Assembly (NCBI RefSeq): GCF_036178845.1
Contig: NZ_CP108070.1
Coordinates: forward strand, 3,720,001-3,784,000
Length of the DNA: 64,000 nucleotides
Direction of reading: 5' to 3'
Origin: Streptomyces sp. NBC_00271
GTDB taxonomy: Bacteria; Actinomycetota; Actinomycetes; Streptomycetales; Streptomycetaceae
The notes beneath the pieces are model-generated. The model was not told the origin of the DNA. It saw only the letters and a list, made by a program, of their open reading frames with translations, and ran no database searches. Below, one piece after another: positions 26,702 to 36,935 of the stretch; the first letter of the stretch is position 1; every line of letters starts with the position of its first letter. The translations under genes and the position numbers were made by a program.

Positions 26702-27421
26702 TTACCCGAGCCCGGGTCGGACTCCGAGTACCGCCGTACCGACGCGTACATGTGTCGCTCCGGCCGCCACGGCCTGCTCGAGGTCCGCACTCATCCCTGC
26801 AGACACCATGTTCGCAGCCGGATGCGTGCGGCGCATAGCAGTCGACAAATCCATCAGCCGCTCGAACGCCGCTTGTTGGCGCCCGGCGTACACCCCGGCG
26901 AGCGGTGCGACGGTCATCAGTCCGTCGAGCCGGAGCCCGGGCGCCCCGGCGACGAGGTCGGCCAACTCTTCGATTCCGCCGACTCCGACGCCTCCCCGCT
27001 CACCCCGGCCACTCTCCTGCGCGTCCAGTGCGACCTGGATGAGGCAGCCCACCTCGCGCTCCACCCGCACCGCTTCCTTCGACAGGGCCGTGACAAGTCG
27101 GGCACGGTCCACGGACTGCACCACATCCGCGTAACCGACCACAGATCGCACCTTGTTGGTCTGCAACTGACCGACAAAATGCCACGAGAGGGGCAGATCC
27201 GAGCAAGCCGCGGCCTTGGGTGCCGCATCCTGGTCCCGGTTCTCGGCGACGTTGCGCACACCGAGTTCCGACAGGAGCCGCACGTCGCCGGCGGGGTAGG
27301 TCTTGGTGACCACGATCAGGGTCACCTCTTCACGCTTGCGCCCGGCGGCCACACAGGCCGCCGTGATGCGCTCTTCCACTTTCGCCAGATTTCCGGCGAG
27401 TTGAGCCTTACGTTCCGTCAT
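26702..27421 (-). CDS. ylmE: YggS-family pyridoxal phosphate homeostasis protein
   Basis: 239 residues, a single alanine-racemase-like TIM barrel that binds PLP. The PLP lysine lies in VTKTYPAGDV; other YggS markers are WHFVGQLQTNK, QSVDR and TVAPLAG, SAGMSADLEQA. The family buffers free PLP and affects amino acid metabolism; no catalytic turnover is known. Six nt after pgeF, so likely coupled, and followed by a 129-nt gap to sepF. ATG start. Confidence 0.93.
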   Translation of the reverse strand: MTERKAQLAGNLAKVEERITAACVAAGRKREEVTLIVVTKTYPAGDVRLLSELGVRNVAENRDQDAAPKAAACSDLPLSWHFVGQLQTNKVRSVVGYADVVQSVDRARLVTALSKEAVRVEREVGCLIQVALDAQESGRGERGGVGVGGIEELADLVAGAPGLRLDGLMTVAPLAGVYAGRQQAAFERLMDLSTAMRRTHPAANMVSAGMSADLEQAVAAGATHVRVGTAVLGVRPGLG

Positions 27422-27427
27422 GCCCCA

Positions 27428-28165
27428 TCAGTCCAGCCAGACATAGCCCGCGAGCCGCCCGGTCGTGCGGTCCCGTCGATACGAGAAGTGGTCGTCCGAC
27501 TCCAGCGTGCACACCGGCGACTGCGCCCGGTCGCACACCCCGAGCCGTTCCAGCTGCGCGTGCACTCCGGCGGTCACATCGACCGCGGGAGTGCCCCAGC
27601 TGGTCTCGGCGTACGCCGCCGGCTCGATGGCGGCGACTTCGGCGCGCATCTCGTCCGGCACTTCGTAGCACCGGCCGCAGACCGCGGGTCCGGTGCGGGC
27701 GACGATCCGCTCGGGCTCGGCGCCGAGCTCCACCATGGCCCGTACGGCGGCGGGGACGACCCCGGCGACCATGCCGGGCCGTCCCGCGTGGGCGGCGGCC
27801 GCGATCCCGGCGACCGGGTCGGCCAGCAGGACCGGCGTGCAGTCGGCGGTGAGGACGGCGAGGGCGAGCCCGCGCCGCGCGGTCACGATCGCGTCGACGG
27901 AAGGGATCTCCGCGGAGAGCCACGGTCCGTCGACCACCGCCACGTCCGGCCCGTGCACCTGGTTCATCCAGACGACCAGGGCCGGGTCCAGCCCGAGGGA
28001 CTTGGCGGCCAGTTCACGATTGGTCCGTACGGCGTCCGGGTCGTCGCCGACCGCTCCGCCGAGGTTGAGCGCCTCGTACGGAACGGCGCTCACCCCGCCC
28101 CACCGGTCGGTGAAGGCGAAGCGCGCGCCGCTCACGGTGCTCGTTTCGGAGCGATGTCCTATCAC
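27428..28165 (-). CDS. pgeF: Polyphenol oxidase-family peptidoglycan editing factor
   Basis: 245 residues of the DUF152/PgeF fold (YlmD). Zinc ligands are in [22 protein letters not shown] and [16 protein letters not shown]. In other bacteria PgeF removes wrong residues (L-Ser) from the peptidoglycan precursor and has also been called a laccase-like or purine phosphorylase. A GTG start (28165) overlaps the ftsZ stop by 4 nt. This coupling places it as the direct downstream partner of ftsZ. Confidence 0.93.
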   Translation of the reverse strand: MIGHRSETSTVSGARFAFTDRWGGVSAVPYEALNLGGAVGDDPDAVRTNRELAAKSLGLDPALVVWMNQVHGPDVAVVDGPWLSAEIPSVDAIVTARRGLALAVLTADCTPVLLADPVAGIAAAAHAGRPGMVAGVVPAAVRAMVELGAEPERIVARTGPAVCGRCYEVPDEMRAEVAAIEPAAYAETSWGTPAVDVTAGVHAQLERLGVCDRAQSPVCTLESDDHFSYRRDRTTGRLAGYVWLD

Positions 28166-29355
28166 TTCAGGAAGTCCGGCACGTCCAGCTCCTCGGCCGC
28201 GCTGTCCGAGTAGGCGCGGGACGGCGGGACCGGCGGTGCGACCTGGACCTCGTTGACCGGCTCCGGGGTGGGCTCCTGGGCCTCCTTCGGCGTGACGCTG
28301 CCGAGCGAGCCGAAGGAAGGACGGCTCTCGGAGGCCCGTACCGGCGCTGGCTCCTCGCGCTGCTTGGCGGAGGTGGAGCCGAGGATGTTGTCCCGCTTGG
28401 CCGGCGGCTGGCCGCCGTCGAAGCCGGCGGCGATCACGGTGACCCGCACCTCGTCACCGAGCGCGTCGTCGATGACCGCGCCGAAGATGATGTTGGCCTC
28501 GGGGTGTGCGGCCTCGCTGACCAGCTGGGCGGCCTCGTTGATCTCGAACAGGCCGAGGTCGGAGCCGCCGGAGATGGAGAGCAGGACGCCGCGTGCGCCG
28601 TCGATGGAGGCTTCCAGGAGCGGCGAGGAGATCGCCATCTCGGCTGCCGCCACGGCGCGGTCGTCGCCGCGGGCCGAGCCGATGCCCATGAGCGCGGAAC
28701 CCGCCTCGGACATCACGGACTTGACGTCGGCGAAGTCGAGGTTGATCAGACCGGGCGTGGTGATGAGATCGGTGATGCCCTGAACACCGGACAGCAGGAC
28801 CTGGTCCGCCGACTTGAAGGCGTCGAGGACGGAGACCTGGCGGTCCGAGATGGACAGCAGCCGGTCGTTCGGGATGACGATGAGGGTGTCGACCTCTTCA
28901 CGGAGTTCCGCGATGCCGTCCTCGGCCTGGTTGGCGCGACGCCGTCCTTCGAAGGTGAAGGGCCGGGTGACCACGCCGATGGTCAGGGCGCCGAGCGAGC
29001 GGGCGATGTTGGCCACGACGGGCGCGCCGCCGGTGCCGGTGCCGCCGCCTTCACCGGCCGTCACGAAGACCATGTCGGCCCCCTTGAGGACCTCCTCGAT
29101 CTCCTCGCGGTGGTCCTCGGCCGCCTTGCGGCCGACGGCCGGGTTGGCTCCGGCGCCGAGTCCGCGCGTGAGTTCGCGGCCGACGTCGAGCTTGACGTCG
29201 GCGTCGCTCATCAACAGAGCTTGCGCGTCCGTGTTGATGGCGATGAACTCGACGCCCTTGAGACCGACCTCGATCATCCGGTTGATGGCATTGACACCAC
29301 CGCCGCCGACACCGATGACTTTGATGACTGCGAGGTAGTTCTGCGGTGCTGCCAC
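28162..29355 (-). CDS. ftsZ: Cell division GTPase FtsZ
   Basis: 397 residues. The tubulin-signature [12 protein letters not shown] lies near residue 105, after [15 protein letters not shown]. The [11 protein letters not shown]7 loop near residue 205 completes GTP hydrolysis. A variable linker then leads to the C-terminal peptide DVPDFLK that binds SepF and other anchors. Builds the Z rings in vegetative crosswalls and, in ladders, in sporulating hyphae. GTG start with a GAGAGG site. Preceded by a 275-nt promoter region, so it can be driven separately from the upstream dcw genes. Confidence 0.98.
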   Translation of the reverse strand: MAAPQNYLAVIKVIGVGGGGVNAINRMIEVGLKGVEFIAINTDAQALLMSDADVKLDVGRELTRGLGAGANPAVGRKAAEDHREEIEEVLKGADMVFVTAGEGGGTGTGGAPVVANIARSLGALTIGVVTRPFTFEGRRRANQAEDGIAELREEVDTLIVIPNDRLLSISDRQVSVLDAFKSADQVLLSGVQGITDLITTPGLINLDFADVKSVMSEAGSALMGIGSARGDDRAVAAAEMAISSPLLEASIDGARGVLLSISGGSDLGLFEINEAAQLVSEAAHPEANIIFGAVIDDALGDEVRVTVIAAGFDGGQPPAKRDNILGSTSAKQREEPAPVRASESRPSFGSLGSVTPKEAQEPTPEPVNEVQVAPPVPPSRAYSDSAAEELDVPDFLK

Positions 29356-29630
29356 GTCGAAGGCCTCTCGCCTCGAGTTACGTGTCGTCGCCTCGCACGC
29401 TCGCGATCCGACGACTGATGCCGAATGGGACGGTCCGAACGCCGACCCGAACCCTAACGCTGAAGTTTAGGGTTACCAGTGTGTCTGTTCCTTGGACTCT
29501 TCCGAACAGGACACTAAGTCGACAAGTGGCGCACGTTCAACGAACACGCCGAACCTCCCGTTTTTCTTTTCACCCTATGTGATCAGGCGTAGCGCTGCCC
29601 AACCAGGGTGCTGGCCTGCGCAAATGTGCG
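29356..29630 (-). promoter_or_regulatory. ftsZ promoter region with hairpin and GACAC sites
   Basis: In Streptomyces the ftsQ-ftsZ gap is known to hold several ftsZ promoters, including a sporulation-induced one. Visible here: an inverted repeat AACCCTAA...TTAGGGTT at 29450..29474 (9-nt loop); GACAC, the WhiA recognition core, at 29510..29514 on plus and 29481..29485 on minus; and an AT-rich stretch near 29560..29580. WhiA control is inferred from the motif and the known system. Confidence 0.65.
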
Positions 29631-30416
29631 TCAACTCCCCGATGACGCAGGGGCGATGGGGGCACTCACATCGAAGTGCCGGGCCCCTGGAGCTGCTTTC
29701 ATGAGAGCGGTGAGCGTCCTGGCCTTCGCGCGACCCTTCTCGCCGCTCCCCCACTCGACGCTGCGTCCGCCGCTCAACTCCAGCGAGATCGAGTCGTACG
29801 AACGGACCTTGACGATCCGGGTGTCGCGACGGACTGCGGCCGGAATGTCCCCGGCCACCCCCACCGCCTCGCGCACCAGCCGGTCGACCGGGAAGCGGCG
29901 CAGAACGGCCGGCTTGGACACCGCCAATTCCAGTGCGGGCACACCCCTCGGGGCGGCCGAAACCGTCGCGAAACGCACACCCTTGGCGTCCACTTCGATG
30001 TACTTGCCGCCGTTTCCGGTGTTTTTGAGAATGAGCACCGGGGTGCGCTCGGCCACTTTCAGCCCGATTCCGTGCGGCCAGGAACGGACGACATCAACCG
30101 AGTCAATTCGGGGCAATTTCCGGCGCAATCGCGCCTCAATGGCGTCGGTATCGATGGAAATCAGCGGCGATCCGACCGCCACGTCGGCCGCGTCGCGCAC
30201 TTGCTGGTCCGTCAGGACCCGCACCCCGGAGACCGACACCTTCTCGGCCCGCAGCCACGGTGAGCCGTAGAGCAGCCAGATTGCGGCCGCCGTCACCAAC
30301 ACCACCGCGACCAAAAGGATGATGAGCATACGAAGGCGACGCAACCGCCTGAGGCGGGGCGAGCCGGACTCCAACTTCTGCCGTTCACCGCGCTCGGCGG
30401 TCGTCGGTCCGGCCAC
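29631..30416 (-). CDS. ftsQ: Cell division protein FtsQ/DivIB
   Basis: 261 residues. A basic cytoplasmic tail (residues 1-30, Arg-rich) precedes one transmembrane segment (about 31-52); the extracellular POTRA domain begins WLRAEKVSVSGVRVLTDQQV, followed by the FtsQ beta domain. Links FtsL and the septal synthase in the divisome. GTG start. Between murG (25-nt gap) and the ftsZ promoter region. Confidence 0.94.
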   Translation of the reverse strand: MAGPTTAERGERQKLESGSPRLRRLRRLRMLIILLVAVVLVTAAAIWLLYGSPWLRAEKVSVSGVRVLTDQQVRDAADVAVGSPLISIDTDAIEARLRRKLPRIDSVDVVRSWPHGIGLKVAERTPVLILKNTGNGGKYIEVDAKGVRFATVSAAPRGVPALELAVSKPAVLRRFPVDRLVREAVGVAGDIPAAVRRDTRIVKVRSYDSISLELSGGRSVEWGSGEKGRAKARTLTALMKAAPGARHFDVSAPIAPASSGS

Positions 30417-30441
30417 GCTCCCTGCCTTCCCTCATGCGGTC

Positions 30442-31533
30442 CTAGCGGTGGCGAGAGGCGATCGCCTCGTACACCATGCCGACGAGCAGGTCGTCGGCGT
30501 CCCGGCGGCCGAACTCGCTGGCGGCGCGGGACATCTCGTACAGCCGGTGCGGGTCGGCCAGCACGGGCAGCACGTTCTGCTGAACCCACGCAGGTGTCAG
30601 CTCCGCGTCGTCGACAAGGAGACCGCCACCGGCCTTGACCACCGGCTGGGCGTTCAGCCGCTGTTCGCCGTTGCCGATGGGCAGCGGGACGTAGGCGGCG
30701 GGCAGCCCGACGGCGGAGAGTTCGGCGACGGTCATCGCGCCCGCGCGACAGAGCATCATGTCGGCCGCGGCGTACGCGAGGTCCATCCGGTCCACGTACG
30801 GTACCGGGATGTACGGGGGCATTCCCGGCATCTGGTGGACCTGCGGCAGTTCGTTCTTCGGGCCGACCGCGTGCAGGATCTGGATACCGGCCTGCTGGAG
30901 GTAGGGAGCCGCCTGCTGGACGACCTCGTTGAGGCGCCGTGCGCCCTGCGAGCCGCCGGAAACCAGCAAGGTCGGCAGCGAGGGGTCGAGACCGAACGCG
31001 GCGCGCGCCTCGGGGCGCACGGCGGCCCGGTCGAGGGTGGCGATCGAGCGGCGCAGCGGGATGCCGATGTAGCGGGCGCCGCGCAGCTTGTTGTCCGGGG
31101 TCGAGACGGCGACCTGCGCCGCGTACCGGGAACCGATCTTGTTGGCGAGGCCCGGCCGTGCGTTGGCCTCGTGGATCACGATCGGCACACCGAGGCGCTT
31201 GGCCGCGAGGTAGGCGGGCAGCGCCACATAGCCACCGAAGCCGACGACCGCGTCCGCCTTGGTGCGCTCCAGGACCTGCTCGGCCGCCTTGATCGTGCCG
31301 CGCAGCCGTCCCGGGACGGTGATCAGCTCGGGTGTGGGCTTGCGGGGCAGCGGAACGGCGGGGATCAGCGCGAGTTCGTAACCCCGCTCCGGTACGAGCC
31401 GGGTCTCAAGTCCGCGTTCCGTGCCCAGGGCCGTGATCCCCACGGTCGGGTCCTGCCTGCGCAGGGCGTCCGCGAGGGCGAGCGCGGGCTCGATGTGGCC
31501 GGCGGTCCCCCCGCCGGCGAGTACGACATGCAC
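30442..31533 (-). CDS. murG: UDP-GlcNAc transferase MurG
   Basis: 363 residues. Adds GlcNAc to lipid I to give lipid II at the inner membrane face. The N-terminal [18 protein letters not shown] loop and the [13 protein letters not shown] motif, plus [11 protein letters not shown] in the C-terminal half, are hallmark MurG motifs of the GT-B fold. GTG start (31533), only 6 nt after the ftsW stop. Runs on to ftsQ with a 25-nt gap. Confidence 0.97.
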   Translation of the reverse strand: MHVVLAGGGTAGHIEPALALADALRRQDPTVGITALGTERGLETRLVPERGYELALIPAVPLPRKPTPELITVPGRLRGTIKAAEQVLERTKADAVVGFGGYVALPAYLAAKRLGVPIVIHEANARPGLANKIGSRYAAQVAVSTPDNKLRGARYIGIPLRRSIATLDRAAVRPEARAAFGLDPSLPTLLVSGGSQGARRLNEVVQQAAPYLQQAGIQILHAVGPKNELPQVHQMPGMPPYIPVPYVDRMDLAYAAADMMLCRAGAMTVAELSAVGLPAAYVPLPIGNGEQRLNAQPVVKAGGGLLVDDAELTPAWVQQNVLPVLADPHRLYEMSRAASEFGRRDADDLLVGMVYEAIASRHR

Positions 31534-31539
31534 CGAAAT

Positions 31540-32907
31540 TCACCGCTCTCCGGACGAACGCGCCGCCGAGGCACGCCGTCGCATCGTGTTCCATCTCCGA
31601 GGCCCCGCGGCCCCCGCGGAGCCTCTCACCGCAGCACGCTTTCTACCAAAGCGGGGTTGCCGCATCGCAAGCGCCGCCCGCGCAGCGGGCTCGTCGCGTG
31701 CGAAGGCGATCAGCAGCCCGATGGCGAACATGGTCGGCAGCAGGGCGGACCCTCCGTAGGAGAACAGCGGGAGCGGGACTCCGGCGATCGGCAGCAGACC
31801 GAGCACCGCACCGATGTTGATCACGGCCTGGGCCGTGATCCAGGTGGTCACGCCTCCCGCGGCATACCTCACGAAGGGGTCCTCCGTGCGTCCGGCCACG
31901 CGGATACCCGCATAGCCTAGAGCCGCGAAGAGGGCGAGCACCGACAGCGTCCCCGCGAGGCCCAGTTCCTCCCCGGTGATGGCGAAGATGAAGTCGGTGT
32001 GCGCTTCCGGGAGTTGTCCCCATTTTTCCACACTGGCGCCGAGGCCGGAACCGAACAATCCGCCGGAGGCCAGCGCGTAGATGCCGTGCACGGCCTGCCA
32101 GCAGGTGTCGTTCGGGCCGGGTTCGGTGGCGCCGATGCAGGCGAGCCGGGACATCCGGTTGGGGCTCGTCTTGATCAGGATGAAACCGATGGTCACGGCG
32201 ACCGCCAGCACGCCGCCGAACAGCCGCGTGGGCGCCCCGGCCAGCCACAGCAGCCCGAAGAGGATGGCGGTGAGGATGATCGCCGTGCCCATGTCGCCGC
32301 CGAGCATGATCAGCCCGAGCAGCAGGAAGGCGCCCGGGACGAGCGGCACCAGCATGTGCTTCCACTGCCCGAGCATGCCCTTGTCCTGTTTGCGGGCGAG
32401 CAGGTCGGCGCCCCACAGCACGAGCGCGAGCTTGCCGAACTCGCTGGGCTGGATCTGGAACGAGCCGCCGAGGGAGATCCAGTTCTGGTTGCCGTTGACC
32501 GCCATCCCTATCCCCGGGACCTGCACGAGGATCATCAGGAAGACAGCGCCGGCCAGGATCGGGTACGCCAGCGCCCGATGCAGTTTCACCGGTACCCGCA
32601 TGGCGATCAGGAGCAGCACGGTGCCGATGGAGGCGGCGAGGAACTGTTTGCGGAAGAAGAACGACCCCGGCAGCGACAGCTGCAGCGCCGTGATCATCGA
32701 GGCCGAGTAGACCATCACGAGGCCCAGCACGGTGATCAACAGGCTGCTGCCGAAGATCAGATAGTACGCGGTGAGTGGACGGTCCCAGGCCTTGCGGGCG
32801 CGCAGGACGAGCAGGCGCAGGGAGTTGTCGCGCGGGGGACGGGGGCGTCCGGCGGGGCGCCGTGGGGCACGCTGGACGGGGGGACGGCCAGTACGGCTAC
32901 TGGCCAT
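31540..32907 (-). CDS. ftsW: Septal peptidoglycan glycosyltransferase FtsW
   Basis: 455 residues from the ATG at 32907. A basic Pro/Arg-rich cytoplasmic tail of about 50 residues precedes ten or so transmembrane helices of the SEDS family. Conserved spots include YSASMI, PSEFGKLALVLW (near TM5) and GSALLPTMFAIGLLI near the end. Acts with FtsI to polymerise lipid II at the septum. GGAG lies 7 nt before the start. The open frame extends to 32946 without a ribosome site. Gap to murD is 120 nt. Confidence 0.95.
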   Translation of the reverse strand: MASSRTGRPPVQRAPRRPAGRPRPPRDNSLRLLVLRARKAWDRPLTAYYLIFGSSLLITVLGLVMVYSASMITALQLSLPGSFFFRKQFLAASIGTVLLLIAMRVPVKLHRALAYPILAGAVFLMILVQVPGIGMAVNGNQNWISLGGSFQIQPSEFGKLALVLWGADLLARKQDKGMLGQWKHMLVPLVPGAFLLLGLIMLGGDMGTAIILTAILFGLLWLAGAPTRLFGGVLAVAVTIGFILIKTSPNRMSRLACIGATEPGPNDTCWQAVHGIYALASGGLFGSGLGASVEKWGQLPEAHTDFIFAITGEELGLAGTLSVLALFAALGYAGIRVAGRTEDPFVRYAAGGVTTWITAQAVINIGAVLGLLPIAGVPLPLFSYGGSALLPTMFAIGLLIAFARDEPAARAALAMRQPRFGRKRAAVRGSAGAAGPRRWNTMRRRASAARSSGER

Positions 32908-33027
32908 CACCGGCTCCGTCCGCCATGCCCCGGGAGGGCGTCCCACAGGGCGATGGGGGTCCCCACCATGGCGTCACGCGTCCCTCCCAAGGGTCCCGGG
33001 CGCGCCCGGACCGTCCGAGACCCGCCG

Positions 33028-34437
33028 TCAGGCGCTCGCGCCGAGTTCGCGGACCGCCTCCGCGAACGCGTCCCCGCGCTTGTTGTAGTTGACGAACATG
33101 TCCATGGAGGCACAGGCCGGCGCCAGCAACACCGTGTCGCCCTCGCGGGCGAGCCCCCGCGCCTCCCGAACCGCCGCGAGCATCGCCCCAGTGTCGGTCC
33201 GGTCGAGGTCGACGACGGGTACTTCCGGCGCGTGTCGCACAAGGGCTTCACGGATCAGAGCCCGATCCGCGCCGATGAGCACGACGCCCCGAAGTCGCTT
33301 GGCCGACTTGGCGACCAGCTCGTCGAAGGCCGCGCCCTTGGCGAGCCCGCCCGCGATCCACACGATCGACTCGTAGGCCGCCAAAGAGGCCTCCGCGGCA
33401 TGCGTGTTGGTCGCCTTGGAGTCGTCGACGTACGCCACGCCGTCCACGTCGGCGACGTGCGCGATGCGGTGGGCGTCCGGTGTGAAGGCCCGCAGCCCGT
33501 CCCGTACGGCCGCGGCGGGCACCCCGAAGGCGCGTGCCAGGGCCGCCGCCGCAAGGGCGTTGGCGATGTTGTGCGGGGCGGGCGGGTTGACGTCGGAGAC
33601 CTCGGCGAGTTCCTGGGCGTTCTTCTGCCGGTTCTCGACGAAGGCGCGGTCGACCAGGATGCCTTCCACGACGCCCAGTTGGGACGGTCCTGGGGTGCCG
33701 AGGGTGAAGCCGACCGCCCGGCAGCCCTCCTCGACGTCCGCCTCGCGCACCAGGTCCTCGGTGGCCTTGTCGGCGAGGTTGTAGACGCAGGCGACCCGAT
33801 TGCCTTCGTAGATACGGCCCTTGTCGGCGGCGTACGCCTCCATGGAGCCGTGCCAGTCGAGGTGATCCGGTGCCAGGTTCAGCACGGCGGCCGAGTGCGC
33901 GCGCAGCGACGGCGCCCAGTGCAGCTGATAGCTCGACAGCTCCACCGCGAGGACGTCGTACCGCTCCTCGCCGAGGACCGCGTCGAGGAGTGAGACCCCG
34001 ATGTTGCCGACGGCGGCCGTGCGCAGCCCGGCCGCCGTCAGGATCGAGGCGAGCATCTGCACGGTCGTGGTCTTGCCGTTGGTGCCGGTGACGGCCAGCC
34101 AGGGGGCCGCGTCGGGACCTCTCAGCCGCCAGGCCAGTTCGACGTCGCCCCAGACCGGGACGTCCGCCGCGGCGGCCGCAGCGAACAGCGGCTTGTCCGG
34201 CTTCCAGCCGGGCGCGGTGACGATGAGCTCGGTGCCCTCGGGCAGGGTGGCGCCGTCACCGAGGCGCACGGTGATGCCGAGCGCCTCCAGCTCCGCGGCC
34301 TGCGCGCGGGAGCGCTCGTCGTCGCCGTCGTTGACGACCGTGACGACGGCGCCGAGACCGTGCAGCACCTTGGCCGCCGGGATGCCGGAGACGCCGAGCC
34401 CGGCGACGGTGACGTGCTTGCCCTGCCAGTCGGTCAC
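33028..34437 (-). CDS. murD: UDP-N-acetylmuramoyl-L-alanine:D-glutamate ligase
   Basis: About 469 residues. Adds D-Glu to UDP-MurNAc-L-Ala in the cytoplasm. Mur ligase motifs: ATP loop [13 protein letters not shown] near residue 115, the DHLDWHGS motif, and [15 protein letters not shown] at 34437 overlaps the mraY stop by 4 nt (GTGA), which I prefer; an in-frame ATG at 34452 would add 5 residues and deepen the overlap. Ends 120 nt before ftsW. Confidence 0.95.
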   Translation of the reverse strand: MTDWQGKHVTVAGLGVSGIPAAKVLHGLGAVVTVVNDGDDERSRAQAAELEALGITVRLGDGATLPEGTELIVTAPGWKPDKPLFAAAAAADVPVWGDVELAWRLRGPDAAPWLAVTGTNGKTTTVQMLASILTAAGLRTAAVGNIGVSLLDAVLGEERYDVLAVELSSYQLHWAPSLRAHSAAVLNLAPDHLDWHGSMEAYAADKGRIYEGNRVACVYNLADKATEDLVREADVEEGCRAVGFTLGTPGPSQLGVVEGILVDRAFVENRQKNAQELAEVSDVNPPAPHNIANALAAAALARAFGVPAAAVRDGLRAFTPDAHRIAHVADVDGVAYVDDSKATNTHAAEASLAAYESIVWIAGGLAKGAAFDELVAKSAKRLRGVVLIGADRALIREALVRHAPEVPVVDLDRTDTGAMLAAVREARGLAREGDTVLLAPACASMDMFVNYNKRGDAFAEAVRELGASA

Positions 34438-35507
34438 TTCTTGGCTGCCCATCCTGCGTAGAAGAGGCCCAGACCCACAATGACGCACATGCCCTGGATG
34501 ATCCAGAAGCGGACCACGACAAGGACTTCGGACCACCCCTTTAGTTCGAAGTGGTGCTGGAGTGGTGCCATGCGGAAGACGCGCCTGCCGGTGAGCCGGA
34601 AGGAGCCGACCTGGATGACGACCGACATGGTGATCAGGACGAAGAGGCCGCCCAGGAGCGCGACCAGCAGCTCCGTGCGGGAGCAGATCGCGAGGCCGGC
34701 GAGCGCGCCGCCGAGGGCCAGCGAGCCGGTGTCACCCATGAAGATCTTGGCGGGCGAGGTGTTCCACCACAGGAAGCCGAAGCAGGCTCCCATCAGGGCG
34801 GAGGCGACGACCGCGAGGTCGAGTGGATCTCGTACCTCGTAGCAGGCGGCCGGGTTGGTCAGGGTCTGCGCGTTGGCGCAGGACTCCTGGAACTGCCAGA
34901 CGCCGATGAAGGTGTACGCGCCGAAGACCATGGTCGCAGCGCCGGTGGCGAGACCGTCCAGACCGTCGGTCAGGTTCACGCCGTTCGACATGGCGAGAAT
35001 CATGAACAGGGCCCAGACCACGAAGAGCACCGGGCCGATGGTCCAGCCGAAGTCCTCCACGAAGGAGAGCCTGGTGGAGGCCGGGGTGTTGCCGTGGTTG
35101 TCCGCGAACTGCAGCGCGAGGACCGCGAAGGAGATGCCGACGATCAGCTGACCGGCCATCTTCGCCTTGGCCCGCAGACCGAGCGAACGCCGCTTGACGA
35201 TCTTGATGTAGTCGTCCAGGAAGCCGACCAGGCCCATGCCGGCCATCAGGCCGAGCACCAGCAGACCCGAGAAGGTCGGCGGCTTGCCCGTGATCACCTT
35301 GGACAGGAAGTACGCGATGATCGTCGCCAGGATGAAGGCGATACCACCCATGGTCGGAGTACCGCGCTTGCTGTGGTGCTCCTTCGGGCCGTCGTCGCGG
35401 ATGTACTGCCCGTAGCCCTTGCGGGCCAGCAGCTTGATCAGCAGCGGGGTCCCGATCAGGGTCAGGAACAGACCAATGACTCCTGCGAACAGGATCTGGT
35501 TCATCAT
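34434..35507 (-). CDS. mraY: Phospho-MurNAc-pentapeptide translocase MraY
   Basis: 357 residues, about ten transmembrane helices. Makes lipid I from UDP-MurNAc-pentapeptide and undecaprenyl phosphate. Catalytic DDYIK on the first cytoplasmic loop, NLTDGLDG, the [10 protein letters not shown] motif and HHFELKGW near the C-terminus are all intact. The ATG overlaps the murF stop by 4 nt (ATGA), so translation is coupled. Confidence 0.97.
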   Translation of the reverse strand: MMNQILFAGVIGLFLTLIGTPLLIKLLARKGYGQYIRDDGPKEHHSKRGTPTMGGIAFILATIIAYFLSKVITGKPPTFSGLLVLGLMAGMGLVGFLDDYIKIVKRRSLGLRAKAKMAGQLIVGISFAVLALQFADNHGNTPASTRLSFVEDFGWTIGPVLFVVWALFMILAMSNGVNLTDGLDGLATGAATMVFGAYTFIGVWQFQESCANAQTLTNPAACYEVRDPLDLAVVASALMGACFGFLWWNTSPAKIFMGDTGSLALGGALAGLAICSRTELLVALLGGLFVLITMSVVIQVGSFRLTGRRVFRMAPLQHHFELKGWSEVLVVVRFWIIQGMCVIVGLGLFYAGWAAKK

Positions 35508-36931
35508 CGGGCCGCGACCTCACCCTCGGCACCGTCGAGCAGCGCCTGCGCCACCCGTTCGAGCCCGACCGACCGGGACGCCTTCACGAGCACGACGTCC
35601 CCCGGGCGCAACTCGCTGCGCAACAGGTCGACAGCCGCCTGTGCGTCGGACACGTGCACCGACTCCTCACCCCACGAACCCTCGTTATATGCGCCCAGTT
35701 GGAGCCAGGAAGCTTCCCTGCCCCCGACCGCGACGAGCTTGCTGACGTTGAGTCGGACGGCGAGCCGCCCGACCGCGTCGTGCTCGGCGAGCGCCTCGTC
35801 CCCGAGCTCGGCCATCTGACCGAGCACCGCCCACGTGCGACCCCCTTGTGCCTGTGCGGCCTTGCCCATTGCCGCGAGCGCGCGCAGGGCGGCTCGCATG
35901 GACTCGGGGTTCGCGTTGTAGGCGTCGTTGACGACCGTCACGCCGTCCGGGCGCTCGGTGACCTCCATCCGCCAGCGGGAGAGGGAGCCCGCCTCGGAGA
36001 GCGCGAGGGCGATCTCGTCTGCGGACAGGCCCAGCTCATGGGCGACGGCGGCCGCGGCGAGCGCGTTCGACACGTGATGCTCACCGTACAGGCGCATGGT
36101 CACATCGCTGCACCCGGAGGGTGTGTGAAGCCTGAATGCGGGCTGTCCAGCGTCCGTGAGACGGACGTTCTCGGCACGTACGTCCGCTTCGCCGGACTCT
36201 CCGAAGAGGATCACGCGCGCTTTCGTCCGGGACGCCATGGCGCGTACGAGGGGGTCGTCGGCGTTGAGGACGGCGACACCGCCCGCTTCCGACGGCGGAA
36301 GGCTCTCGACGAGCTCGCCCTTCGCCTGTGCAATCTGTTCGCGGCCGCCGAACTCACCGATGTGGGCGGTCCCGACATTCAGGACGAGGCCGATCCTCGG
36401 TGGCGTGAGGTCCGTGAGGTAGCTGATGTGGCCGATGCCGCGGGCGCCCATCTCCAGGACGAGGAACCTGGTCTCCTCGGTGGCGCTCAGCGCGGTCAGC
36501 GGCAGCCCGATCTCGTTGTTGAGCGAGCCGGGCGTGAAGACGGTCGGCGCCTTGCTCCGCAGGACCTGGGCGATCAGGTCCTTGGTGCTGGTCTTGCCCG
36601 CGGAGCCGGTGAGGGCCACGAGGGTCGCGCCGAGCCGTTCGACGACGTGACGCGCGAGAGCGCCCAGGGCCGCCTGCACGTCCGCGACGACGATCGCGGG
36701 CACGCCGACGGGCCGGGAGGCCAGTACGGCGACCGCGCCCGCCGCGACGACGGCCTCGGCGAAGTCGTGGCCGTCCACGCGCTCGCCGGCGAAGGCGACG
36801 AAGAGGCTGCCTGGCTCCACTTCACGGGAGTCTCTGACGACCGGTCCGGTGACCTGTACCGCCGGATCCGGTATGTCGTACGTCTGCCCGCCGACGACTG
36901 CTGCGATCTCGGCGAGGGAGAGGGCGATCAC
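35504..36931 (-). CDS. murF: UDP-MurNAc-tripeptide:D-Ala-D-Ala ligase MurF
   Basis: 475 residues. Joins D-Ala-D-Ala to the UDP-MurNAc-tripeptide. ATP loop [14 protein letters not shown] near residue 112, the [10 protein letters not shown] motif and [15 protein letters not shown] are Mur ligase family motifs. GTG at 36931 begins [15 protein letters not shown]; it starts 4 nt after the murE stop. The frame is open to 37123, but the extra residues are an Arg/Pro-rich shadow of murE. Ends in a 4-nt overlap with mraY. Confidence 0.95.
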   Translation of the reverse strand: MIALSLAEIAAVVGGQTYDIPDPAVQVTGPVVRDSREVEPGSLFVAFAGERVDGHDFAEAVVAAGAVAVLASRPVGVPAIVVADVQAALGALARHVVERLGATLVALTGSAGKTSTKDLIAQVLRSKAPTVFTPGSLNNEIGLPLTALSATEETRFLVLEMGARGIGHISYLTDLTPPRIGLVLNVGTAHIGEFGGREQIAQAKGELVESLPPSEAGGVAVLNADDPLVRAMASRTKARVILFGESGEADVRAENVRLTDAGQPAFRLHTPSGCSDVTMRLYGEHHVSNALAAAAVAHELGLSADEIALALSEAGSLSRWRMEVTERPDGVTVVNDAYNANPESMRAALRALAAMGKAAQAQGGRTWAVLGQMAELGDEALAEHDAVGRLAVRLNVSKLVAVGGREASWLQLGAYNEGSWGEESVHVSDAQAAVDLLRSELRPGDVVLVKASRSVGLERVAQALLDGAEGEVAAR

Positions 36932-36935
36932 AAGT

